Made by a program: the position numbers and the translations under genes. The notes below the pieces were generated by a model that was not told the origin of the DNA, searched no databases, and saw only the letters and a program-made list of their open reading frames with translations. A stretch of DNA of 64,000 nt from Globisporangium splendens (taxonomy: Eukaryota > Oomycota > Peronosporomycetes > Pythiales > Pythiaceae). The stretch is taken from the NCBI GenBank assembly GCA_006386115.1, contig VFIW01000096.1, positions 1 through 64,000 of the forward strand, read 5' to 3'. Shown piece after piece: positions 11,782 to 22,200 of the stretch (the stretch's first letter is position 1; each line of letters opens with the position of its first letter).

Positions 11782-13266
11782 ATGGCGGTCCCGGAGATCA
11801 ACGAGACGAGTCTGCGCGCTGGCAACGTCACAGGCGACGCCATGGTGTTCGGGCTGCCGCTCGCGTGGGTCGAGACGAACCGCGCCGAGAGCCTGCTCAT
11901 CGCCACGGCGTGCTGCTTCGCGGCGTCGCTGCTCAGCGTGTTCAACATCTACCAGCACCTGCAGCACTACTCGCGGCCGCAGCTGCAGCGCTACATCGTG
12001 CGCATCCTCGTCATCGTGCCTGTGTACGCGCTCGGCTCGCTGCTGTCGCTGATCTTCGTCAACCAGGCGCTGTATTTTGACACGTTCCGCGACTGCTATG
12101 AGGCGTTCGTGGTGTATAGTTTTCTTGCATTGGTGCTCTCGTTTGCCGGCGGCGAGTCCGTGTGCGTGGTCAAGATGCAGGGCGAGCCCGACATTACGCA
12201 CGCATGGCCGCTCAGCCGGTGTCTACACCCGATCGGTCGCGACGGACGCCTGCTGCGGTCCTGCAAACGCGCGACGATCCAGTTCGTGCTCATCAAGCCG
12301 TTCTTCGCGCTGCTGTCGCTCGTGATGCTCGCGTTTGGCCAGTACCATACCCTCGCGTACCAGCTCATCCTGACGATCGTGTACAACATCTCGTATTCGC
12401 TGGCGCTGTATGGACTCTGGCTGTTCTACTTCGCGACCAAGCATATCCTGAAGACGTTCAACCCGGTGCTCAAGTTCTTCGCTGTCAAGAGCATCGTGTT
12501 CCTCACGTTCTGGCAGAGCGGCCTCATCGATTTCGTGCCGGGCATCACGAACGAACAGAGCTTTGCGTGGAAGGATTTCATCTTGTGCGTCGAGATGGTG
12601 CCGTTTGCGTTCTTGCACTTTCTAGCGTTCAACCCGAGCCAATTCAAGAAGAATCTCGACCGCTTGCCCGACTCGGAGGTGCTGAAGAACATGAAGGAGG
12701 TGCTGAGTCTGTCGGACCTGGTTGCCGACGCGTACCACAACTTCATGCCGTCGTACCAGGACTACGTGCTACAGCGCGGCGAATCGACGGGCCGCGTAAG
12801 GGGTCGCAACAAGAGCGTCGTTGTGTTTGGCGAGGACGGATCCCTCACGAATTCGTCCACGTCCGAGTGCAGTCCGACGCCCATGGCCGTGAACAACCAC
12901 CACAGCCCGAAATTCGTGATCGACGACGAGGACGACAGCGATTACGACAACGAACCTGACATCGAGGCCGGTGAATGCGAATCCGATGTAGACGACAAGG
13001 ACGCGCCAACAGACACAAAGGACGATAAGGATGATGAAAAAGAGACCAAAAGCGAAGCCGATGCTGCGATTCAAGCCGCAAAGCGACGGTTCTTTGCCGA
13101 AGACGTACAAGCAGAGGTCACTCTTGGCGACGAGAGCAGAAGAATCAGCTCGGAAGTCGCGAATGCAGTCACAAAAGAAGAGTCCACCGACAGCGCAACG
13201 GAGACGGAGGCAACTTCAACAGCTACAACCATGGAAGAGTTAGAAGAAGGGCGAGCAAGCAGCTGA
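11782..13266 (+). CDS. TMEM184 / organic solute transporter Ost-alpha family membrane protein
   Basis: A single uninterrupted frame of 494 residues. After a short N-terminus, about seven hydrophobic helices follow, near residues 38-60, 74-95, 108-127, 170-192, 198-222, 236-258 and 268-288. Family signatures include YEAFVVYSF in the third helix, the Cys-rich loop after SRCLHPIGRDGRLLRSCK (the usual P-x-x-x-C-x-P region is varied), QFVLIKP at the start of the fourth helix, and SYSLALYGLWLFY. The last 190 residues are hydrophilic, with an acidic run (IDDEDDSDYDNEPDIEAGE) and Lys/Glu-rich tail, so they are probably cytosolic and disordered. Related proteins in animals and plants are poorly characterised; Ost-alpha moves bile acids and steroids with a beta partner. 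No substrate can be given here. The start has good context and no upstream in-frame Met. Confidence 0.85.
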   Translation: MAVPEINETSLRAGNVTGDAMVFGLPLAWVETNRAESLLIATACCFAASLLSVFNIYQHLQHYSRPQLQRYIVRILVIVPVYALGSLLSLIFVNQALYFDTFRDCYEAFVVYSFLALVLSFAGGESVCVVKMQGEPDITHAWPLSRCLHPIGRDGRLLRSCKRATIQFVLIKPFFALLSLVMLAFGQYHTLAYQLILTIVYNISYSLALYGLWLFYFATKHILKTFNPVLKFFAVKSIVFLTFWQSGLIDFVPGITNEQSFAWKDFILCVEMVPFAFLHFLAFNPSQFKKNLDRLPDSEVLKNMKEVLSLSDLVADAYHNFMPSYQDYVLQRGESTGRVRGRNKSVVVFGEDGSLTNSSTSECSPTPMAVNNHHSPKFVIDDEDDSDYDNEPDIEAGECESDVDDKDAPTDTKDDKDDEKETKSEADAAIQAAKRRFFAEDVQAEVTLGDESRRISSEVANAVTKEESTDSATETEATSTATTMEELEEGRASS

Positions 13267-13971
13267 AGAGCCATCGTCTGAGCGATACGAAACAACAACC
13301 CAACCAATTGGATCACGTGACGTGAGCACCATATTGTGCTGCTCACTCCAGTGTCTCCTTTTACTTAAAGTGTGTCGAAAGCCCAACAACGCCCCGAGAA
13401 AGAGAACATGCGCGCGTCGTCGTCGTCGTTTTTAAATCAATGTACCATTACTTTGCTTCTTCGTTTGCTTTAGCAACAGCGGTGGTTTTGAAATGCGTAC
13501 GAGTGCGTCTGCAGCTCACAATGGCGTAATGATGATGATCATTGTGAGCTGCTGTGTGTAGCTGTTGAAGCAGCGGCAAATCAGAAAAAGCACATGTGCA
13601 CACAACGAGCAGGTTTCCGCTGCACCAACGGATCTTGCCCTCTCATATCCAATGTCTTTCATGCATGCCTCTATATGCTAAATATAAAGGTATTTATCAT
13701 ACGGAAGCAATCGTGGCTACTTATGAAAAGGCAATTTTAAAGTTAACAGATGAACAAGTAGGGATGCAAGAGTGTATGTCTTTGGCATGTCGCGATCATT
13801 TGGGTGGCGGCGCTTTGTTTACTCGCACAAGCGCACATGGGAAGGCAGGAGACATGACAGGAATAGTAGACAGCAACGCGCGCCGTTGTCGTTATCTGCT
13901 GCTCAGACTAACGCTGCTATTGTAAGACTCGCCACGTCGCCGACACCTCAAGCCACGAGCGCAGCAGCAGT
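13267..13971. other. Intergenic, contains a strong hairpin
   Basis: The 3' flank of the TMEM184 gene and 5' flank of the Nudix gene. Apart from a (CGT)n-like run at about 13413-13429 and the inverted repeat at 13511-13552, nothing is recognisable. Confidence 0.4.
13511..13552. repeat. Perfect 13-bp inverted repeat with 16-base loop
   Basis: The arms are GCAGCTCACAATG (13511-13523) and its exact reverse complement CATTGTGAGCTGC (13540-13552). The loop holds a GAT triplet run. It lies about 250 bases after the TMEM184 stop codon. It could be a 3'-UTR or transcript-end structure, a small-RNA hairpin or a transposon footprint; the sequence does not decide. Confidence 0.75.
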
Positions 13972-14814
13972 ATGACCGAGAGCAGCAGCAGTGTGCAGGT
14001 CGCGGTGCCAATGGCAGACTCCCCCACATGCCATAAGCCCACCGATGCCACCGCATGCGGTTACCATTCATCACCTGCGACTGCTACAGGGTCGAGCGCT
14101 ATGGCACCAGTAGCACAGAGTGTGAGCCGATTGTTGGAATCGCGCCATGGCCGCGAGCTGCAGCGCTACGACGGCGCGACGCGGCTGCTGTCGTGTGCGG
14201 TCGTAATGCGCACACTGGAGACGGCACAGGAGGACCAGGTGCTCGTGATCTCGAGCTCCAAGCATGCGAACGAGTGGATCCTGCCCAAGGGCGGCTGGGA
14301 GAGCGACGAGACGCTCGTCGAGTGCGCGTTGCGCGAGGTCGAGGAAGAAGCTGGCGTACGTCTCGCAGTCAGATGCGCAATGACCCTCGACAATGGCTCT
14401 TGACAATGATGATGATACTGTGTGTGCTTGTAGATTGACGGACGCATCGTTCGGGAGCTGGGCACCGTCGATTTCTCCAGTAAGCAGGGTAAGAAGTGTC
14501 GTTTCTACGGCTTTCGAGTCTCCGCACGGCAGGAATTCACCAAATGGGCTGAAAGCGACCGACAGCGGAAATGGGTACGTGGGACGTGCGAGCTACTTGA
14601 CTAAATTGTCACTGTGTATCCGTGTGCTGACTGGAAATATGTGCTATTGGTTCTGCGTGTGTTTCTATTTGGTGGCGATGTATAAATCGATACTACTACT
14701 GCGTATTGACGCCATCTCCAGGTCTCTGTGGACGAAGGGAAGCGTATGTTGAGCCATCGGCCGGAGCTGCTCGCCATGCTTGCGCGCGCTGAGATGGTGG
14801 CAGGGTCGAGTTAA
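13972..14814 (+). CDS. Nudix hydrolase, diphosphoinositol-polyphosphate phosphohydrolase-like
   Basis: Three exons, 13972-14355, 14434-14574 and 14722-14814, all with phase-0 GT-AG introns (donors GTACGT), giving 205 residues. The Nudix box is complete: GGWESDETLVECALREVEEE followed by A-G at the end of exon 1 and I at the start of exon 2. It satisfies G-x5-E-x7-R-E-U-x-E-E-x-G-U, so the metal-binding Glu residues are present. The motif WILPKGGWE, the preceding VLVISS strand and the downstream KKCRFYGFRV and KWVSVDEGKRML segments resemble the DIPP/Aps1 group, which acts on inositol pyrophosphates and dinucleoside polyphosphates. That substrate is an inference from resemblance. The first 60 residues are Ser/Thr/Ala-rich and probably disordered. 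An intron splitting the catalytic motif just before its final residue is unusual but canonical at both ends. Confidence 0.88.
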
Positions 14815-15532
14815 ATAAACTCAAATAGAATACAAACAATTAACGCGTATCAATGTTGCATGCAACTCGAGTGGGTCTTGTGTCCAACCTGGGTGATAAA
14901 AATGCAGTCGGAGTGTTTATCTGGTTTATTGGGTGGATGGTCTTCTGATCCATTGCTGCCATCTGCTTTTCGTGCCTCCACATGGTTTCGCCCTTCAGCT
15001 CTGAATTGCTAGCATAACGACTGGCCGCATCTTCACAATGCGAAATGCCGACAAGCGCAAACTTATGTCATCGCGGGCAAGCATGACGCTTGTTGTTCCA
15101 TGCGCACCTTCGTGTAAAACCAGCGAACGAAAGCACGCTGACTACATGTAAAAGTATTGATGTAGCAACAACAACAAATGCACGACAAACAACTGGTACC
15201 ATTGCATAATAGGAGTTCGAATTTCACTGCCCACATGCACAAAATGGGGATTCTCATCGACATGACAACGCGCGCTACGATGCCACACTGCAAATGGTAA
15301 GAAGCGCATGTGAGCGCATTCCATAACGAACAGCTTGCGTGCATCCGCTCGGCACTGCACTTGCTCTTGCCATGTGTGTGTGTGCTACGTGGAAAAAAAG
15401 ATACTAGTTCTGTAGTGGGTGCTTGGTTGATTGTGTCTTCACGAAGCAGCAGCAAACTCCGCCAACTGAATAAGCTCGTGGTTCCAAATAAAAGATGGCG
15501 TGAAGGGAACAAGTGTCAAGCGCGTGTCGGAA
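14815..15532. other. Intergenic
   Basis: No supported gene. A minus-strand frame at 15063-15512 is Cys/Ser-rich with no domain. A T-loop-like GTTCGAAT at about 15213 was examined and does not belong to a tRNA cloverleaf. Confidence 0.4.
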
Positions 15533-16111
15533 TCAATCGGGTGTATATACATTTTTCGTCCCCCTCCCTTTGATCACATCGACCGAGAACGGAGGCGGTA
15601 GCATATCACAGTCTGTGGGTGCCACGTTTGTCACTCGGCAAACGGAGCAGCAGCCTCCACGCCACATTGCCCTCCCTCCGTGTGGACCTCGTACCAGAAT
15701 ACAACGCAACAGCAAATGACCTGCTCGGAATGCTGCAAAGTGCAGATTTGCTTCCTTGAGCACCGTGGCGTGTGGGTCAGTGGCATGTGGTGCACGTTTC
15801 TCCAGTAAGGTTCGGAAAAAGGGCATTTCGTAATAGCACACGTGGCAAAATGCTGCTGCTGTGTCAGGCAAAAGAAACAAACCTGGCCATGTCAGTGTGA
15901 GCAAGAAAGACATGTCTAATCCTGATTCCAGGTCTCCGTCACATTGTAAGGCGTGTGCTAATGAGGCGGCTGGTGAGGCTATAACCCAGTCACTTATCTC
16001 TGTAAAGCGTGGGCATGTGCTCATCCACAAGCCGACAACAACATGCTGCACTTTTGCAGCAAGAGTGTCATGACGTGCCCACTCACGAGCGAAAGCCCCG
16101 AATTCTGCCAC
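15533..16111 (-). pseudogene. Ankyrin-repeat remnant (open but degraded)
   Basis: A 192-codon minus-strand frame contains a segment (about 15710-15860) reading FCHVCYYEMPFFRTLLEKRA then ATDPHATVLKEA. It has the shape of one ankyrin repeat: H-V-x-Y-Y, R-T-L-L-E-K-x-A, then D-P-H as the next beta-hairpin. The flanks do not show further good repeats and conserved glycines are replaced. The start is arbitrary. I read it as a fragment of the same ankyrin family found decayed at 9.1-11.0 kb on the same strand. It could instead be a short lineage-specific gene. Confidence 0.4.
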
Positions 16112-16694
16112 ATGTCATTTGTTGAACGTGCAATTGTTGAAAAGAATAATCGCAATTTACCAGCAAAATCGCGGTTTTCCGAAAAGCGCAAATTGTCCTT
16201 CTGCACAAGTACAGTAATTCGTATCAGCTTCTACTAGACGGTGTAAACTGACATATTTGTGCCAAAAGTGGAGATCCTCCCACGGCGGACCTTAATGAGT
16301 GGTGGACATCCCACTATCTGGACGTACACCTGTCAACAGTAATACTTCGAACACTAGCCAGTCTCCAACCCGACAGACAGGCAGTTGATAAACCTGTGAG
16401 ATCGGATAAGTTCAAGCCACCGACGCGAATGGATTTTTGGCGAAAGAGCCAGCAGTCCGCCGCAGTTTCACTCCGCAATTATCCTTCCATGCGTGCGTTT
16501 CACTGAGTCTGCCTGTCGGTCGCCTTTTCATCATATGTGCACTTGACTTGCGTTCAGTATGGCTCATAATTTGCAAACTGTGAGGAGGGAGGGTCTGGAG
16601 GTAAAAACCACGCGCACATTGACGTCAGACACGGACATGCCGCCACCTACAAGCAATCGCCATTATGAACCCAAAGCGCCTGAAGCGCAAGCTC
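16112..16694. other. Intergenic
   Basis: Nothing recognisable; a short AT-rich stretch (about 16130-16230), then unique sequence. Confidence 0.35.
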
Positions 16695-16991
16695 CTACGT
16701 ACTGGCGCCAGCCATTCGACGAAGCATCATTTCACTCTTCCGGTTATAATTATTGAACTGGTTCACACCAACTTGTGGATTTTCAGATGTATCCAACCCA
16801 AGAGCCAACAACACGCGGATAGCCCGAGAGAGAGTCATACGCCACAGACCGCCATGTGCCATAATCAACACTGGCGACTCTGGCGCATATGATTCCCATA
16901 TACACACGCGGCGATTTAATGCGCTATTTATTGACGAAGTGGCACGCTGAGCACAATGGCCACAATGGATGGTAGACATGCAGAGATGCAA
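16695..16991 (-). pseudogene. Possible ankyrin-repeat fragment
   Basis: The minus-strand frame includes ESPVLIMAHGG then IRVLLALGLD followed by N-P-Q-V. This resembles one ankyrin helix pair and loop (P-V-L-I-M-A, R-V-L-L-A-L-G). One weak repeat is not proof. It is listed because strand and type agree with the stronger remnants at 9.1-11.0 and 15.5-16.1 kb. Confidence 0.25.
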
Positions 16992-18057
16992 CGAGTGACT
17001 GGTCGCGCCGAAAAGGCTGCGACGCGACTCCTCCTCAGCGAGGCGCTTCAGCTTCGCACGTGGCTACTTTCTCTTCCTCCTCGGTCGTTCTGAACCGATT
17101 TTGTGGCAGTAGGTACTTTTACATGCGAGATTGTATGTGGTAACCGGTTCTGATGCGAGGAGGAGGCAGAATGTGGGAGAGGCATCTCCATCTTTTTACA
17201 CGATGAAAATAAAACGTGTACCTACGAAACTAAACCCTGCACAAAAATAAAGTACACATCTCTGCCGTGGCTCCAAAATACACCAGGCTGTTTAGTCTTC
17301 GGGTCGTGTCACCCGTTTTGATAGCGAAGCGTGTGTTTTTGCTTCGGCGTGCAGAATCTCCCACGGCCGGCGACAAAAAGTCGGCACCCTCCTCCATCTC
17401 GGTCCTTTTTGCAGTCCCCCCTCCCTGCACAACAAGCAAAGTTCCCCCCTCCCCTTCTTACGACTGGCGGACACACACTCCTGGTCCTGTCGTCACATTG
17501 TGATTCAACTCGACGCTTCGATTGTGCTCCAATCGTCGTGGTTGCGCCTGGTCTCTGCACTCTCGTGAAACTGTAAACTAACCAACCCTAGTCTTCTTTC
17601 GAAACGTCCCACGCAACCACCATAAACTGTTGGCGATTCGGGGACGACGACAGCAACGGGAAAGAAAAGCGAATTTTCGAAACTGGCTCGGATTGTATCT
17701 GCGAAAAAGCGCGTGCATGGTAATAACAGGAAGACCCGGCAAGAAAAAGGAAGCCAATGCGTAGGGGACGGGGTAGTTCAGCACAACAGCGTGTAGGGAA
17801 AGCGACCCTACCCATACAGAAACCCACACACAAACACGGAAGGAAAAAAGGAAGCGTCCAGAATCGGCTCGTCTGATCGTCAAGTGGTCGTGTTGTCGCC
17901 ACACAGGGGTTCCTCGCTGGCACACAGCAAGCAAACCAAAGCAGGCAAACCGAACGTCCGAAGCCCCATTTGCGAATAATTTGCGGAACGCGCACGCGGC
18001 GAACAGCAGCGACAGCATAATCGGCACCTCTCCTGCATTTTAGTCGGCAACTTCCAT
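16992..18057. other. Intergenic / 5' flank of the small acidic protein gene
   Basis: Two minus-strand frames of about 150-164 codons (17578-18082) run into the start of the next gene, but they have no domain or convincing codon use and were not called. The final 60 bases before 18058 contain TGCATTTTAG, a weak match to the FPR element. Confidence 0.35.
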
Positions 18058-18468
18058 ATGAGAACCATGCGTCCGCGTACAAAGAGCGTCGTGAACGTGC
18101 ACGAGTACTTCAGCCAGGACGATGGCGAGAGCGACCAAGAGGAAGACGAGGACGAGGACTGGATGCAGCTGGCCGCGCAGTACAAGCCGCTCAAGCGCAC
18201 GGGCTCGTTCACCAAGGCTGCCAAGAGCTCCAAGCGCGAGCGCACGTCGACGCTTGACAGCTGGGAGGGCACGGACGTGGAGGACGAAGACGACGACGAC
18301 GACGAGCGCAACGAGCGCGTGCGCACTTGCTCGCACGACCGCCGCATCAGCTTCGAGAAGGACGTCGACATCGTGACCATCCCTGCGCGCTCGAGCTTCG
18401 ACGCCGAGTACAAGCGCCGCGTCTGGTACTCGTCGGAAGAGTTTTCGCGGATGCGTCAGCTGGACTAA
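18058..18468 (+). CDS. Small acidic hypothetical protein with a conserved-looking C-terminal motif
   Basis: A single exon of 136 residues with a second possible start at Met-4 (18067). The protein has two acidic blocks (about residues 22-34 and 73-83) between basic/Ser segments, so most of it should be disordered. The last 45 residues are different: RISFEKDVDIVTIPARSSF followed by a K-R-R-V-W-Y-S-S-E-E-F pattern. The R-I-S-F part resembles a protein phosphatase 1 docking (RVxF-type) sequence. The W-Y-S-x-E-E-F segment recurs, as I recall, in short uncharacterised stramenopile proteins. Codon use (GAC, AAG, CGC) matches the neighbouring real genes and supports coding. Function unknown. Confidence 0.65.
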   Translation: MRTMRPRTKSVVNVHEYFSQDDGESDQEEDEDEDWMQLAAQYKPLKRTGSFTKAAKSSKRERTSTLDSWEGTDVEDEDDDDDERNERVRTCSHDRRISFEKDVDIVTIPARSSFDAEYKRRVWYSSEEFSRMRQLD

Positions 18469-19257
18469 GCTGACTGACTGATTGTCCGCTGTCCTTTCTG
18501 AAAGGAGAGAAACACGCAGAAGAGAGAAGAAGAGAAGCGCCACCTGTATGAGAAATGTGGGAGGTCATGTGGCCGACCGACGAGCTCCGATCACTTCACC
18601 ATGCGTAGCTCTTCCCCTGTGGAGGAGCTAGGCAGTCGGGGCCCCGCTGTGTCCACGGGCATGACAGCATCACACGGTTGATTGCTCTGTCATCTTGCCT
18701 ATTGGATGGACTGGATCGATCGCTAGATCCTGAACCGCAGCGGGTTTTGGCAACGCAACGCAACGCAAAGCAGCACTCGCAAAAGAACAACGCAGCAGAA
18801 GGCGGCAGTGGAGCTGGAATGAATGAATGAACGGAGTGCGTTGTGCGGCTGCTCTGCTTGCATTGCCTGTCGTCGATCGATGCGCCTGCCTCCCACGTCA
18901 ACTCATTCATGCTGTCTGCTGCCGATTGATTTGTTTGTTGCCGAGCCCTATTTATCCATCTTCAAGAGAGCAAGAGAGTACAATAGATCGAGTTCTCGCC
19001 GTAGCTGTGACGTAATTTTGAAAATGGATATCCTTTTTTATTTCGGTCCGAACGCAGGACCGAAAGCAAACCCCAACGTCATGTCTTCTTGTCCAGTAGT
19101 TCCTTCAATCACTGCACATTGCATTAAAAACATAGCGGCATATCCACATTCCAAGTATCAAGAGAATCGGGCATACAAGGCGCTTGCACGCGTGTCAACT
19201 TTGTCTTTTTTCCACTGGCTTTCACTTCACTTTCGACGCTTTTTGCTTTCGCTCTTC
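18469..19257. other. Intergenic between convergent genes
   Basis: The 3' flanks of the small acidic gene (+) and the HECT ligase (-). No gene, repeat or RNA recognised. Confidence 0.4.
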
Positions 19258-22200
19258 TTACGACAGGTGGAAGCTGCCCTGGCCTTCGCGGATGCAGTAC
19301 AGTAGTCGCTCCTTCATGACCTCGCGCGTCGAGTACTCCGGCAGCTTGAGGTAGTTCGTGCAGGTCGACGCAGACGGGAGCACGGCATCCGAGCTCAGGA
19401 ACCCGCCATCTTCATTGGTTCCAGTGTTCGACTCCGTGAGTTTGCGCACCACCGTGAGCTTTGGCTCCAGCTTTGCCAGCCCTCCAACTGGCAGACGGTT
19501 GGCGCCCGTCACGAAGCGCACAAACAGCCGCTGCTCTTCCACGGTAAAGTCGCACAGAATCGCGATCAGGTCGCCAATGGCCTTGCTCTCGGACGTGTAC
19601 CCATGGTCGCACACCGTGTGTTCACGCAGCTCGTGACCTTCGCGATCCCACATGCTGCTACCAACGCTGGTGTCGCTAAACATCTGCTCGAGCTCCTCGA
19701 CGTCAAACACGCGCAAAAAGTGCTTCTGATGCCAGCTCGAACCGCAGATCTGCTCAAAGCCCTGCTGGAACGCCGCAACCTGTTTCGAAATCGTTGTGTC
19801 CAACAAAAAAAACACATTCTGCTCCACGTACTCCAAGAGCGTCTCCAAAGTCACATCGACGTCGGCTCCATCGGGACGCAACTCGATCGAACTGTCTCCA
19901 ACAAGCGTAAACGATAAGCACATCGACTCCACTTCTTCTCGCCACAAACGCACGTCTTCGTCTTCCTCTTCTCCCTCTTGGCCGCTCAACGCCTTCTGTG
20001 CATGCTTGCGTGCAATGTCGTACAGATACTTCAGCGACGTACCGATGCTTGGATCAAACTCGTAAACATACCCAATCGACACTTCCACATCCACGCCTTT
20101 GCCAGCGAGCTTCTCACCACGCAAGGCACGAAGGAATGGTCGAGAAAATGGCAAGTTCAGTAAACGTTCGTCCAGCAACGCTTGGGCCACAAAACGACCG
20201 AGAAAAGTGAACCACGACAGTACATCCAAACCAACGAGACTCGATGAGAAAACGGACGAGGATGGTGCTTCAGATGCTTTTTCTTCATCGTCGCCTTCCA
20301 TAGCCAAACTAGTAGCTTTCAGGTACGGCTTTGGGAACAGTCCGTGAGGCGCAACCACTGCAGGACCACCATCACTAAACAATGACGTCTCGCTCAGGTA
20401 ATTGAGAGATTCCACCTCGCTTTCCAGCACTTCTGGTGATTTTGGAATCGCCTCCACGAGAATATCGACCTGTTCTCGCGTCAAAAGAGACACCATCGTA
20501 TTCAACGGAGTCCCTTCACATAATGGCGATACATGCTTTGTCACTGCACGGTAGTCTCGTTCATACATGCGCCGGCCTGATCGTGACAGCATGCGATCAC
20601 CGTCCATGACAACAATGCCAGCATCTGTGCCTGGAAAGTTGACCGTGTCGCAATGTGCGCACTGCAGCACTGGGTGTTTCACACTCTCACCTTTTCGAGG
20701 ATACACTTTGGCTAGATATTGTACCTCCTCATCACTGAGAATCCACCACTTTAGAGACATGGCGGTCTCTTCCAGGTTGTTTCCCGAACCAGGCTCCACT
20801 CCGCAATCACACGTGGCCATTGATGAATACCAGTCTTGAGAATCAAGACACTGCGCACATTGCGGAATCGATGCTTTCGAAGCGTCTGCATTGCTAGTAG
20901 TCCTGGTGGCGGGCTTCGTCGTCGCATCCTCAGCATCATTCGAGGCGTCATCCTTCTTGTCCAGTGCATCCTTTTTCTCGTGGGTTAGAAGCTGCTGGTG
21001 TACAGAGCATCGAGGGAAACGAATACGAGTACAACCTGGGCAATGATAGACAGCGACGCGGTGGTACCCTCGAATTGGAAGAGATGGTTGCTCGTCTTGT
21101 TTCGCAGAAGCCTCGCCAACCTTCTCTTTTCCTTCGCCATGCTCTTCACTCTTTCCATCACGACTAATCTCTGGCGATGGAACCTTGTCCTCATCTCTCC
21201 ACATCTTCAAATGTTTTGACTGGATTTCTTGGCAAATGAGCGTGAAAAACTCGGTCGTTGGACCCAGCCCCGTTCCAACTTCACCCAGAAACTCGATTTC
21301 AATCACAGCCTTCTTGCCGCCGTAAATGGCAAGCAACTTCATAGCAGACTGCAGCAATCTCGATCTGGCTACACGCACTTTCAGCCGCGGGAGCTTCACC
21401 ATCCTCGAGATATTCATCAATGCTGCCGTACGAGACCGACTGCCGCCGTCACGAGTTCGACGACGACTGCTTGCTGCATGTCTTCCACTGGCAGAGGTAT
21501 TTGAAGTCGACACTGGTTCTTCCATCACTGCTGCCTTCCACACTGATCTGCACAGATATTGAATCGCACGAGATGACCCACAGGAAGTCGCGTACGTAAA
21601 GTGATAACGCGTATCATAGTCCAAGACAAACGCGTAGTCGTTCACCAGACGGAAGCACCAGGTTGGCAAAGCGTTGGTCACTACTCGCACAGGCTGCTGC
21701 AAGACTCGGTTCACTTGGAGACACAAAAAGTTGTTAGTGAACATGAGCGCTCTGTCGTCTGAAAGCTGTCCACCCAACATGTTCTGGTTCGACAAGACGA
21801 GCTCACGGACTAGCTTCAACAGGATGAGAAGATCCCAAACATTATCCCACCATTGGTGATCGAGTGCTGGAGCCGTGGTCACCTTCAACGCATCTTTCTT
21901 CGCTGGCAAGTCGATGCTGGTATCTTTGTCCCCATCACCAGATTTCGATTCAGTTTGCTTCGCCACAGAGGATGGGGAGAGCACCCGGAACGTTACCTCA
22001 TGGGGAGAGCTCGACCAAATGCGGTTCAACTCGATGTTTGTCGTTTCAGAAACATCAGGCAGCTCGCTGCATTTTCCATTTCCTGCTTCGGCATTCTTGC
22101 TGAACTTGACGATAGCTTCGAGAATGCTCACATCGGCAGGCAGCGTATGCCCTTTGTAAATAGCCTGGATTTTCTTCTCCTTCACTTCATCGTCATCGCC

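Noticed and set aside
15180..15240. Possible tRNA T-arm (GTTCGAAT near 15213)
   Set aside because: No matching acceptor stem, anticodon arm or 3' end could be found around it on either strand.
17578..18082. Two long minus-strand frames upstream of the small acidic protein
   Set aside because: They overlap the real start at 18058, have aromatic/Cys-rich composition typical of non-coding frames and no domain.
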